Source: Tritrichomonas foetus
Taxonomy: Eukaryota > Parabasalia > Tritrichomonadida > Tritrichomonadidae
Assembly: GCA_001839685.1 (NCBI GenBank)
Contig: MLAK01000809.1
Span: forward strand, 40,329-60,127
DNA: 19,799 nucleotides
Direction: 5' to 3'
Of this stretch, positions 8,631 through 16,258 are shown piece by piece. Within the stretch, counting starts at the first letter, position 1; every line of letters starts with the position of its first letter. Both the position numbers and the translations under genes were made by a program. Below the pieces are notes generated by a model that searched no databases, had not been told where the DNA came from, and saw nothing but the letters and a program-made list of their open reading frames with translations.

Positions 8631-11600
8631 TCATTTTAAAGATGAAGAAGTATCATCAAAATTTTCTAAAATCATTTCTTGGTTACGCAAATTTTGATCA
8701 ACTGTAAGGGCTACTTCACACCCTTGGCAACCATTTAATACCATGTTGTCAAGGGCAGATATTCTCTCTTTTAATGATGTAATTTCTTGAATAACTTTCA
8801 TTCCTGATGAAGATCCATCACTTTCATCTGATGAAATTTTAATATGAACTTCATCTTCATCAAGACTCATCTTATATGATGTTTCGAGTTTTCTCATTCG
8901 TTGGCGGAGATCAAGAATCTCTTGTGAGGTATTGAATGATGTTGAGCCGGTGCTGATTTGTGATGATTCAATTCCTGTATTAGAAGTTGTGTTTGTGTCT
9001 GTTGATGTAGTATTAGTTGTAGTAGTAGTAGTTGTTGTTGTTGTAGCTGTACGTGAGCTTTTTGATTTATCATATCGATTATTTCTTTTCTTAAGAACAA
9101 TAGGCGATTCATCTGTCAAAGATGAGAATGGTGCTGAATATGGATTTGATGAATCATCATCATCATCGTCATCATCATCAGAATAATTCGTATTTGTACT
9201 ATTTTGTGTAAGTTTTGTGGTTTTACTTGAATGAGTAATGGTATATTTTCCTTTTGGTAATTTTTCATCTGATGAAGAAGAGTTCATTGAAGTCTGTTGA
9301 GCATATGAATCATTAGAATATATTGGGTATGAATAATTGTTTGAAGATGAAGGCGTTTTAGATGGTGAGATATCAGAATGTGATGATGACTGTGGTGGTG
9401 GTGATGTAACAGATGATCGAGTTGGCGTTGCTTCAGGTGAAGATACTTGCGATGGGGATACTTCCTCTTCTTCTGAAGAGATATTTGAAGTTTGTGAAGT
9501 AATAAATCCTTGGGCTTTAGAAGTTGAAGAACTGCTCATCTTTGAAACAGGTGTATTAGTTGATGCGACACTTGATGATGATGATGACGTGTGCAGTGAT
9601 ACAGTTTCTTGTGGAGATAAGCGAGAATTTTTATTCCTAGATGATGATTTAGTCTGTGAACTAATCGTTGGCTGATCAGTAATTGTTGTTGATTGATCAA
9701 TAGTCGACTGATCAACGCTAGAGCTTTGACTGGTTGTGGATGATTGATCATTCATTGTTGATTGTTCATTCATTGTTGATTGTTCATTGGTTGTAGATTG
9801 TTCATGTGTTGTTGATAGCTCAGTGAATGTAGATGGGCCATTGGTATTAGATTGACTAATAGAAATTGATTGAGCTGATGATTCTGAAGAAGAAGAAGAT
9901 ATCTGAGTTAATTCAGTTGATTGTGTTGGTTCTATTTTGGATTTTGATCGTGATGACATTGCTGACGGTGTAGTAGTGGTTGAAGATTGTTGAGCTGATG
10001 TGGTGGATGATGAAGATGATACAGAAGGTTGAAGTTGATCAGAGTAATGATGTTTGGATGAATTGGATATTGATGGTGTTAAAATAGTTCTTGATTCTTC
10101 TTCTTCGTAATGACTTTCAACAATTCGAGATGATGTAGTTGATGATGATGATTTTGTTGATCCATTCTCTGATTTTCTGGAATTAGTTAGCGATGGTGTA
10201 TCTATTGTTGCAGAAGCATCATGTTCATCTGAAATTACAGGGGTTTTATCAGCAGATTTATTCGAACGAGAAGATTTTGATGATGATGATGTTTGAGTAA
10301 TAGTAGGAGTAGAAGTTGACGAAGAACTACTTGGCTGATGATGCTTTGAATGCTTTTGTTGATGTTGCGGAGGCATATTTTTCTGTGGCATTTGTGGTTG
10401 AGGATTCTGTTGTTGTGGAATTTGTTGTTGTGGGATTTGTTGTTGTGGAAATTGTTGTTGAGTTTGCTTTGCATGCTTATGGTGTTTCATTGGTGTTTTT
10501 GATGGCGTGGATGTTGAAGATGATGAACTCGAGTTATTTATCAAGTGAGGCGCTTGTGGTGTTGATGTTGACGAGGATGATCGAGAGGCTGATCCATTAG
10601 GCATATTAGGCGATTGAGTAGCTTGTGAATTTACAGGGATGAATGTTTGAGAGTATTTTTGATCCATACTAACAGGATTTTGATTAAACACAACAGGATG
10701 CTGATCCATCATCACAGAATTTGATTTGGCTGGTTGCTTTTGAGAAATAATATCCGATGGGCCATCTTGATATGAATAGTCTGTTGTTGATGTCGTTGTG
10801 TAAGTGTAATATGAAGTTGTATAACTAGGAGATGAGCCTGGTCTAACTTGTGGAATCGGCGATTGATTAGCATTTACCACAGGTGAAGAAATTGTTACAG
10901 TTGCTGCGTTTTCAGATGCAGATGAACTTTCTGATGAAACACTTGGTCTTCTATTATGATTAGGCTTATTTCTTTGATATTGCTGCTGATTACCCTTGTT
11001 TTGTTGTGGTTGATTATTGCCATAATAAGGCTGCTGTTGATTTAATTGTTGATTATATGGCTGCTGTTGATTTTGTTGTTGATTAAATGGTTGCTGTTGA
11101 TTATAAGGTTGCTGTTGATTTTGTTGTTGATTATATGGCTGCTGATTATATGATTGTTGTTGTCGCTGTTGATTAAATGGTTGTTTTGCATAAGGTTGCT
11201 GTTGTGATTGTTGAGGAGAATATTGTTTTTGTTGTTCAGGCTGAAAATCAGAAAATCTTTGTTTTCTTTTTTCTTCTTTATTTTGTTCAGCTCTTTTTCT
11301 CATATTTTCTTGTGCACGAACATAATCACCAGAATAAGCATTTTCTTCAATTTCATCTTGACGAGTTCCAAGTTTTTCATCAGAAGTTGGTTGATCAAGA
11401 CCATTTCCATGAATGTATGCAAGAACTCGTTGGCAAAAGTGAATACAAAGCCATGGACGCCTGTTTGGATCATAATCAAGTAGTTCTAAAATGATCTTTG
11501 GTAAATCACATGGAATGGTGATGGTAGGAGGAACCCATTTTAAGAAATTTGGTGCTGGGCCCAAAATCATTTGTGTACGTCTCATTTGATCTTCATAACT

Positions 11601-12290
11601 AAGTGATCCAAAAACAGGACCTCCAAAAATAAGATACTCAGCTAATATTGTCCCAAGGGCCCAACTATCAGATGGGCAGAATGGATCAACAGAATTCCAT
11701 TCAGGAGCGCGATAAAATCTGGCTTCATTGATGGAGCGGAATGAGCTTCTGTAAACTTTTGGCGGTGGCGGCATGAGTGACTTTTGAGATGAAAATGGAT
11801 TTAATGGAGGTGGCCTCAAACTCAAAGTATCATCAACGCATATTGAAAATGGCGATAAATTCAAATATGGAAAACGAACAGAATGAAGAGCGGCTAAGGT
11901 ATTTAAAACATTGGCGAGATTTTTGAATAAAAATTCACCAGTCACTGAATTTATTGTTGCATAGTCAGCCAGCGTAACAAGGGGAAGTGGTTCAACAACA
12001 TAAAAGGTTGTGATATACTTCGATAAAATTTTTGGTCGTAATATTTCTAATGAAGGCAAATGATTTTGGAAGAAAACTGCTTCGCACCGAAATAGCTTAT
12101 AATTTTGACATAAAAATAAAAGACGTTCTTGTAAAACTTTTGGTGGCATATTCAGCATTCGAAGATTATATTTTGTAAGAAGAAATTGTTTTTGGGTAGT
12201 CTTATGGACAACAATAAAAGATTGATATGACCCACACTTGGGCTCAAAATATTTTTCGACTTTTTCAAACTCGTGGATTCGTGAATGCAT
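8631..12290 (-). CDS. Pseudokinase with very long Gln-rich and Ser/Thr-rich tail and C-terminal coiled coil
   Basis: A 1219-residue protein. Residues ~15-295 have a protein-kinase fold: a beta3 Lys (K40 in LLTK), an APE motif at 195-197, SDSWALG at 207-213 (the subdomain IX Asp) and an NRRP Arg at ~278. Catalytic motifs are gone: the loop expected to read HRDLKPEN reads YLNLSPFS (142-149) and the DFG position reads PLN, so no kinase activity is expected. A charged helical linker (~317-347) leads to a Q/N/Y/P-rich repeat (350-440), then a PQQQIPQQQ block and some 500 residues of Ser/Thr-rich low complexity with nine Asp in a row and a Thr run. The end (~1115-1219) has two coiled-coil heptad stretches (DLRQRMRKLE; VIQEITSLKERISALDNMV). 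A scaffold role is inferred. ATG at 12290 has an initiator match ~13 bases upstream. Kinase-plus-Q-rich tail recalls NAK/AAK1 layout, but no close family is assigned. Confidence 0.8.
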   Translation of the reverse strand: MHSRIHEFEKVEKYFEPKCGSYQSFIVVHKTTQKQFLLTKYNLRMLNMPPKVLQERLLFLCQNYKLFRCEAVFFQNHLPSLEILRPKILSKYITTFYVVEPLPLVTLADYATINSVTGEFLFKNLANVLNTLAALHSVRFPYLNLSPFSICVDDTLSLRPPPLNPFSSQKSLMPPPPKVYRSSFRSINEARFYRAPEWNSVDPFCPSDSWALGTILAEYLIFGGPVFGSLSYEDQMRRTQMILGPAPNFLKWVPPTITIPCDLPKIILELLDYDPNRRPWLCIHFCQRVLAYIHGNGLDQPTSDEKLGTRQDEIEENAYSGDYVRAQENMRKRAEQNKEEKRKQRFSDFQPEQQKQYSPQQSQQQPYAKQPFNQQRQQQSYNQQPYNQQQNQQQPYNQQQPFNQQQNQQQPYNQQLNQQQPYYGNNQPQQNKGNQQQYQRNKPNHNRRPSVSSESSSASENAATVTISSPVVNANQSPIPQVRPGSSPSYTTSYYTYTTTSTTDYSYQDGPSDIISQKQPAKSNSVMMDQHPVVFNQNPVSMDQKYSQTFIPVNSQATQSPNMPNGSASRSSSSTSTPQAPHLINNSSSSSSTSTPSKTPMKHHKHAKQTQQQFPQQQIPQQQIPQQQNPQPQMPQKNMPPQHQQKHSKHHQPSSSSSTSTPTITQTSSSSKSSRSNKSADKTPVISDEHDASATIDTPSLTNSRKSENGSTKSSSSTTSSRIVESHYEEEESRTILTPSISNSSKHHYSDQLQPSVSSSSSTTSAQQSSTTTTPSAMSSRSKSKIEPTQSTELTQISSSSSESSAQSISISQSNTNGPSTFTELSTTHEQSTTNEQSTMNEQSTMNDQSSTTSQSSSVDQSTIDQSTTITDQPTISSQTKSSSRNKNSRLSPQETVSLHTSSSSSSVASTNTPVSKMSSSSTSKAQGFITSQTSNISSEEEEVSPSQVSSPEATPTRSSVTSPPPQSSSHSDISPSKTPSSSNNYSYPIYSNDSYAQQTSMNSSSSDEKLPKGKYTITHSSKTTKLTQNSTNTNYSDDDDDDDDDSSNPYSAPFSSLTDESPIVLKKRNNRYDKSKSSRTATTTTTTTTTTNTTSTDTNTTSNTGIESSQISTGSTSFNTSQEILDLRQRMRKLETSYKMSLDEDEVHIKISSDESDGSSSGMKVIQEITSLKERISALDNMVLNGCQGCEVALTVDQNLRNQEMILENFDDTSSSLK
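10971..11243 (-). repeat. Gln/Asn codon repeat in the pseudokinase gene
   Basis: DNA coding residues 350-440, built from imperfect units encoding Q(Q)QPYNQQQNQ; on the plus strand it reads as TTGTTGTTGATTATATGGCT-like units. Further in-gene tandem repeats are a 15-bp unit for PQQQI at ~10383-10460 and an 18-bp unit for NEQSTM at ~9740-9810. All stay in frame, showing replication slippage under coding constraint. Confidence 0.75.
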
Positions 12291-12300
12291 TAAAATCTTA

Positions 12301-12305
12301 AATGA
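12301..12305 (-). promoter_or_regulatory. Initiator (TCATT) of the pseudokinase gene
   Basis: The coding strand reads AAACGTCATTTAAG; TCATT fits TCA(+1)YW and would give a 5' UTR of ~12 bases before the ATG at 12290, typical for trichomonads. Confidence 0.45.
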
Positions 12306-12706
12306 CGTTTAAAATTTCCAACAGATGAAAATTTCATTAAATTTAAAATTTCGATTTATTTCACTTTGAAGTTTTTATTAATATAAAATTGTCATTAAAC
12401 CACTAAAAATTATTATTTCAACCTAACAAAGAAGAATCCTATGATTTAGTAATTATATCATGATTTATCAATAAATATTCTATTCCTTTCTTTTTAAAAG
12501 TGAAGAAGGATAAGATAGTTTACACGTTTTATATAGAGTTTGCATGTGATAAATTCACTAAATAGGGAAAAGGAACGAAGAAAAAGTCTCAAGAAATCAC
12601 CGAAAATAAAGTATACAAAAAGTGATACAAAATTCCTCACTTTTTTCTCGGCATAAAAACTTTTGTGAATAAATCTTTTGAAAATCGAATCATGCTTTAA
12701 GAATGC
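12306..12706. other. Divergent intergenic region between the pseudokinase and CK2 beta genes
   Basis: About 400 bases, very AT-rich, holding the two outward promoters. A minus-strand open frame of 93 codons overlaps the CK2 beta start, but it has no recognisable features and is not listed as a gene. Nothing else is seen. Confidence 0.4.
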
Positions 12707-12728
12707 CCGTTTAAAATAATATAAACGG
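12707..12728. promoter_or_regulatory. Inverted pair CCGTTTA / TAAACGG with an M3 match, upstream of CK2 beta
   Basis: Arms 12707-12713 and 12722-12728 are perfect reverse complements around an 8-bp AT spacer. The right arm belongs to AAACGGTT (12723-12730), the reverse complement of AACCGTTT, which fits the M3 core promoter consensus, 21 bases before the ATG. The left arm (GCCCGTTT) differs from the consensus at one position. A dimeric Myb-type binding site is a reasonable inference. Confidence 0.45.
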
Positions 12729-12751
12729 TTGTTATTTAAACTTAGTTTTTC

Positions 12752-13357
12752 ATGAGTGGGCGATGGATTGATCAATTCCTTGATCAGCCAAAGGCAAAGC
12801 TTTTTATTCGTATTGATGATGAATTCCTCCAGAATTCGTTTAATGTTACAGGATTAAAACAAAAAATGAATTATTTCACACCAGCTTACGAATTGATTCG
12901 AAGAAACACAACAACATCAGCACGCGGAGAAGTTGACCGAGCAACGATCGAAAGAGAGGCAGAAATTTTATATGGGCTGATTCATGCCAGATTTCTGCTT
13001 ACTCGACCAGGAATGCAATTAATGTTTGAAAAATATCAACGAAGTGACTTCCAGACATGCCCTCGCGTTTACTGTAAAGGCACAAAATGCTTGCCATATG
13101 GAATTACAGAAGAACTCGGACAACAGACAATTAAAATGTTTTGCCCGTGCTGCAATGACATTTACAACGTAACAGATCAAGACATATCCAAACTTGATGG
13201 AGCCTTTTTCGGCCCATCTTGGGTTCATATGTTCTTACAGAAATTCTCGACCGTCATTCCGAGAGATCCACCAAGAGTTTACGTGCCAAAGATATACGGA
13301 TTTAGAATCTGTCATTCTTCGGATCGAGAAGATTATTCTGAGAGTGAATCTGATTGA
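12752..13357 (+). CDS. CKB1: Casein kinase 2 regulatory subunit beta
   Basis: A 201-residue protein close to CK2 beta along its whole length. It contains the EREAEILYGLIHARFLL helix (68-83; human EQAAEMLYGLIHARYIL), CPRVYC at 103-108, and CPCC at 131-134, giving a four-Cys zinc ribbon (C103, C108, C131, C134) that mediates CK2 beta dimerisation, then DGAFFGPSWVHMF (149-161) and PKIYGFRI at the C-terminal catalytic-subunit-binding part. It assembles with the CK2 alpha kinase to set substrate choice. Two features are odd. The acidic loop of the animal protein (human ~55-64) is replaced by a basic, Ser/Thr-containing stretch RRNTTTSARGEVD (50-62), and the N-terminal autophosphorylation Ser pair is missing. 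Instead the C-terminus has a short DREDYSESESD tail that looks like a CK2 site. The symbol is by function, not a database match. Confidence 0.93.
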   Translation: MSGRWIDQFLDQPKAKLFIRIDDEFLQNSFNVTGLKQKMNYFTPAYELIRRNTTTSARGEVDRATIEREAEILYGLIHARFLLTRPGMQLMFEKYQRSDFQTCPRVYCKGTKCLPYGITEELGQQTIKMFCPCCNDIYNVTDQDISKLDGAFFGPSWVHMFLQKFSTVIPRDPPRVYVPKIYGFRICHSSDREDYSESESD

Positions 13358-13710
13358 ATTTTTTTTAAACATATTTCTCAACCGATAGCTGTCCAATTCT
13401 CTTTTTTTACTTTTTCTTTCTTTTTTGTTCACTAATTTAGAGTTGAAAGCACTTTCGTCCGAAAAATAGTTTATTTTCGAATTATTAATGTCTAATCACC
13501 AAATAAGTTAACATTCGCACGTATTATATAAAATAAGAATTTCGAACGATAAAATTGTTCTTTGGAAGCACTTTTTTGATGAATATCAAATTTCGAATTT
13601 CATGATTGTTTTGATTGATCAAAAAATTATAATAAGAATTAGATAATTATATTTTTTGGACACATTTTTACCTCAAAATTAGGTTAAAATAAATAAAAAA
13701 AATAATATTC

Positions 13711-13851
13711 ATGAAATTAATCACAAAATATGTCGAAAATAAAAAAATTCGATTAAAACATTTGCAATACAATCAAGAAAATGAATATATCTTACTTTCC
13801 AACTACCCATGCGGAATGAGAAAAACAAATAAAATTTTACTGATTTCATGA
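13711..13851 (+). other. Small ORF of 46 codons, possible micro-gene or gene relic
   Basis: ATG at 13711 opens a frame of 46 codons to TGA at 13849. The peptide (starts MKLITKYVENKKIRLKHLQY, includes LLSNYPCG) has a natural composition and no low complexity, and it ends only 40 bases short of the chromo-barrel gene's stop. No family is recognised and there is no visible promoter. Confidence 0.25.
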
Positions 13852-13881
13852 TTGGATGAAAGTATAGCAAATTAAATTTCA

Positions 13882-13887
13882 TTTATT
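13882..13887 (-). terminator. AATAAA signal directly behind the chromo-barrel gene
   Basis: The coding strand reads TAAGTAATAAATG: the stop TAA, then AATAAA three bases later, a typical trichomonad arrangement. Confidence 0.45.
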
Positions 13888-13889
13888 AC

Positions 13890-14513
13890 TTACTTCTTAC
13901 CACTTCTTGTATTCTTAGCAGGTTTCTTTTCAGGAACTTCTTCCTCTTCCTCTTCTTCTTCGTTACTCTTACGGTTGTTTTCCATTCTTCTGTATAAGTC
14001 CTTATTCTTGTCTGTGCGTGGGAGGATTCTGTCAGTTCCTGTGACTTCTTCGTCATCTTGTGGGAATTCTGGATAATGGATAGCATATTTATCTTCGACA
14101 ATCTTTGTGATAACGCCTTCCCATAAGTCGAAACCGTTTGGATCGATCATGTAAACCTCTTCTTCCTCTTTGAAAGTATAGCCTTCTGGGCGATCGAATT
14201 TTGGATCTCCATGAAGAAGTCCGTCATCTTCTTCTTCCTCTTCATGTTTTTCTTCTTTCTTAGTTTGATTCTTTGATTTAGTTTCCTTTGCTGGTTTTGA
14301 TTTTTCTTCAGCTGGTTTTTCTTCGGCTGGAGCTTCTTCCGCTGGTTTTTCCTCAGCTGGTGTTTCTTCTTTTTCTTCTTTGTCATTTGATTTTGATCCT
14401 TCTTCGACTGGTTGTGCAGCTTCTTCTGCTTTTGGAGCTTCTTCAGCTGGTGCTTGTTCCTCTTTTGGAGCTTCTTCTGTTGTTTGTGGTTTGGTTTCTT
14501 CGGCTGTGGTCAT
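13890..14513 (-). CDS. Acidic chromo-barrel (MRG15/Eaf3-like Tudor-knot) protein
   Basis: A 207-residue protein. Residues 1-100 are low complexity, Glu/Lys/Pro/Ala-rich with repeated PAEEK and PAEEA units and a Glu run. Residues ~111-170 match the chromo-barrel fold of MRG15/Eaf3/MSL3: a YTFKEEEEVYMI strand, WEGVITKIVEDKYAIHY (human MRG15 YEAKCVKVAIKDKQVKYFIHY), then DRILPRTDKN at the RVL-K-D-N position. The C-terminal ~30 residues are Glu-rich and end basic (PAKNTRSGKK), a likely nuclear signal. No MRG domain follows, so this is a free-standing reader-like module, unlike full MRG proteins. The aromatic cage seems partial: Y147 is present, but the W49 and W53 positions of MRG15 read F150 and an Asp. 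Methyl-lysine binding is therefore uncertain. ATG at 14513 is supported by an initiator match 9 bases upstream. Confidence 0.8.
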   Translation of the reverse strand: MTTAEETKPQTTEEAPKEEQAPAEEAPKAEEAAQPVEEGSKSNDKEEKEETPAEEKPAEEAPAEEKPAEEKSKPAKETKSKNQTKKEEKHEEEEEDDGLLHGDPKFDRPEGYTFKEEEEVYMIDPNGFDLWEGVITKIVEDKYAIHYPEFPQDDEEVTGTDRILPRTDKNKDLYRRMENNRKSNEEEEEEEEVPEKKPAKNTRSGKK

Positions 14514-14520
14514 CAGAATC

Positions 14521-14525
14521 TGTGA
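14521..14525 (-). promoter_or_regulatory. Initiator (TCACA) of the chromo-barrel gene
   Basis: The coding strand reads GACATCACAGATTCTG then ATG; TCACA fits the TCA(+1)YW Inr and gives a 5' UTR of about 10 bases. Confidence 0.5.
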
Positions 14526-14559
14526 TGTCGAATAGTGTCACTTTTGTTTTCAAAATATT

Positions 14560-14567
14560 AAACGGTC
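14560..14567 (-). promoter_or_regulatory. M3-type element GACCGTTT upstream of the chromo-barrel gene
   Basis: The coding strand carries GACCGTTTAATATT, the same eight bases as the element before the gene at 5002, some 35 bases before the initiator. Confidence 0.5.
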
Positions 14568-15048
14568 CTTGGTTTATCAGATCACTAATATTTCCTAAAA
14601 CTTTTTGAATGCAGTCTTCAAGATTTTTGTATACATATTCAATATTTTGAATGATAATAAAGATAAACCGACAATAGACAAAAAACTTGATTATTGAGAT
14701 GAAATTCACGTTTTAGCTTTTCAAAGTTGGGATTAAAGAATACATTTCATTCAATGCCGCTTTAATGTGTATATTTTCCTAAAACATTCAGAAAAAAAGA
14801 ATATATTGTCAAACTACATTCGTTGATGAAAATTCATGAATTGAATTTTCTAATTATACATATGAGATATCATGTCTAATAAGTAATCATCATCTTGCAA
14901 ATTTTTCGAAAGTTTGTCGTTTGGAAACAAGTTGAACAGTCAAAATTTTTGAATTACCCGACTATTTATGTATATATTCAAAAAGTTTCGTTTAACCATT
15001 AAAAATCCCGTTAAATAAATTATTTATTTTAATTATTTGAGTTATTAA
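14568..15048. other. Gene-free flank between the chromo-barrel gene and the TTAA element
   Basis: AT-rich. On the minus strand 14733-14939 reads as one frame with three internal stops (listed separately). Elsewhere I see nothing. Confidence 0.4.
14733..14939 (-). pseudogene. Possible coding relic, minus strand, three internal stops
   Basis: One frame reads LFNLFPNDKLSKNLQDDDYL and on to SHMYN, then TAG, then KIQFMNFHQRM, TAG, then FFFSECFRKIYTLKRH, TGA, and MKCIL before the TAA. The acidic-then-hydrophobic pattern (DDDYLLDMISHMY) is protein-like. There is no start or recognisable domain. Chance remains possible. Confidence 0.25.
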
Positions 15049-15060
15049 GGGTGGAGTTTA
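15044..15060 (+). repeat. Left terminal inverted repeat including TTAA
   Basis: ATTAAGGGTGGAGTTTA; 16 of 17 bases match the reverse complement of the right end. It is followed directly by a hairpin AACC-GCCAA-TAAT-TTGGC-T-GGTT (15060-15082), which has no counterpart at the right end. Confidence 0.7.
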
Positions 15061-15307
15061 ACCGCCAATAATTTGGCTGGTTTTATCTTCGCTATTATCA
15101 TGTTAACAGTAAAAACAAAGATGAATATATAATGATATTTTTTTAGACTATATNTAAAAATCTATACTATGTCAAAACATTAACTTCTTGAAAAAATAAT
15201 ATATATCAAATTCTGCTACAAAAATAAATCTTAATATCCGGNTTCATTTTTCTTTTGGTAACGCACTATAATACATTTTCCATGAATTAATTTGTCGTTT
15301 CACATCG

Positions 15308-15333
15308 AAAATGATAAGTTATTTCCACTTTTT
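15308..15333 (+). repeat. 26-bp direct repeat, copy 1 (inside the element)
   Basis: AAAATGATAAGTTATT, then TCC, then ACTTTTT. It matches copy 2 at 15780-15805 at 24 of 26 bases in the same orientation. A shorter related word, AAAATGATAGTTTTTA, occurs near 15823. Confidence 0.7.
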
Positions 15334-15779
15334 GTTTCAGAGAAAAATGAGCTAAACGTACATTTTCCATTCGATTTAAGGAATNAATGTAACCGCTGAT
15401 AATGACAATTAAAATTCCCAGCACTGGTGTAGATTACTTTTAATAGGCAATTCTCATATATTCATTGATATACCATAACAGAATAATNTTTTGTTCTCAA
15501 GAAAANAATGATCCTAGTTTGATGTGATGTAAAGTATTCAATTATCTATGGTTCAAACTAAAAATATCCGCATCATATAAATTATATTTTGAATAAAAAG
15601 TACATTTTTAAACAATATAATAAATACTAATAATAAATTAGTAATATTAAAAAAAAATGCACAGAATATGATATTAGATCAGATTCGTTCTCTGTAAAAA
15701 TTTGAATAGACCGCTTCATTTTATTGTTTTATACATTCTNTTAAGTACATTAGTGCAGAAATTTATGCGTAATAATTTA

Positions 15780-15805
15780 AAAATGATAAGTTATTACGAC
15801 TTTTT
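15780..15805 (+). repeat. 26-bp direct repeat, copy 2 (inside the element)
   Basis: Same word as at 15308 except ACG for TCC in the middle. Spacing between copies is 472 bases. It could be a binding site pair or an old internal duplication. Confidence 0.7.
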
Positions 15806-15907
15806 ATATATTTTTCTCCAAAAATGATAGTTTTTAAGTCACCAAAGTCTAAAAGTAACAAATTTACAGTATAGTCATTTTAAAATAAAGGAATGTATAC
15901 AATAAAG

Positions 15908-16000
15908 ATGAAAAAAAGAAAAAGTAAAAAACTAGAAAAAAAGATATCATTTTATGAAGGTGTTTTGCCTGTTTATTCCTACGACTCATTCAAAAAGTGA
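15908..16000 (+). other. 30-codon ORF near the right end of the element
   Basis: ATG at 15908 opens 30 codons to TGA at 15998. The peptide is Lys-rich at first (MKKRKSKKLEKKIS) and then reads FYEGVLPVYSYDSF. It might be the remains of the start of an element-encoded protein. Too short to support function. Confidence 0.2.
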
Positions 16001-16018
16001 AGTGCCCGTTTATTTGAA

Positions 16019-16035
16019 TAGACTCCACCCTTAAT
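16019..16035 (-). repeat. Right terminal inverted repeat including TTAA
   Basis: On the plus strand it reads TAGACTCCACCCTTAAT, the mirror of the left repeat. Just inside it lies GCCCGTTTATTTGAA, which again contains the CCGTTTA word. Confidence 0.7.
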
Positions 16036-16258
16036 GATTAATTAGCAATTTGATTCAATAATTTTAGCTTATACTCAGGATGTGATCTTTATTCACAAGA
16101 TTGTTTATTGAAAATTCCTTTAGGCAATATTGAGCCCTAATACTAGGATTTAGGATTAGTGAAGTAAAAATCATACTTGAACCAATCATACTTTTTCACA
16201 GATTATATGGCCGACCAATAACATACTGAAAAACTCGATTTCTGTCAAAAGAACATAG

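Larger units (their letters stand above)
13358..13889. other. Intergenic region between converging CK2 beta and chromo-barrel genes
   Basis: This holds T-rich 3' flank to ~13440 and AT-rich DNA beyond. It contains a small plus-strand ORF at 13711-13851 (listed separately), and related GAAAGCACTTTCG and GGAAGCACTTTTTTG words near 13446 and 13565. No RNA gene is seen. Confidence 0.4.
15049..16030. mobile_element. TTAA-flanked ~0.98-kb element with short terminal inverted repeats (MITE-like)
   Basis: Left end reads ATTAAGGGTGGAGTTTA (15044-15060). Right end reads TAGACTCCACCCTTAAT (16019-16035), its reverse complement with one mismatch. TTAA stands at 15045-15048 and 16031-16034, so a 4-bp TTAA target duplication is likely and the element proper starts GGGTGG and ends CCACCC. 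TTAA duplications are known for piggyBac and Kolobok DNA transposons. Inside, a hairpin (15060-15082) sits next to the left repeat and a 26-bp word is repeated at 15308 and 15780. All six N bases of the window (15154, 15242, 15385, 15488, 15506, 15740) are inside, as expected if divergent copies were merged in assembly. No transposase ORF is present, so it would be non-autonomous. Confidence 0.7.

Noticed and set aside
8932..9675. Several plus-strand ORFs rich in V, D and S
   Set aside because: They are antisense reflections of Thr, Ser and Asp codon runs in the pseudokinase tail.
10971..11243. CRISPR-like regularly spaced repeat
   Set aside because: The repeat is an in-frame Gln-rich coding repeat without unique spacers, in a eukaryotic gene.
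12494..12775. Minus-strand ORF of 93 codons with hydrophobic end
   Set aside because: It overlaps the CK2 beta start and its promoter palindrome, has no recognisable domain and has no initiator.
14443..14709. Minus-strand ORF of 88 codons overlapping the chromo-barrel start in another frame
   Set aside because: It runs through the M3 and initiator sites and its last third is a shadow of the Glu-rich coding region.
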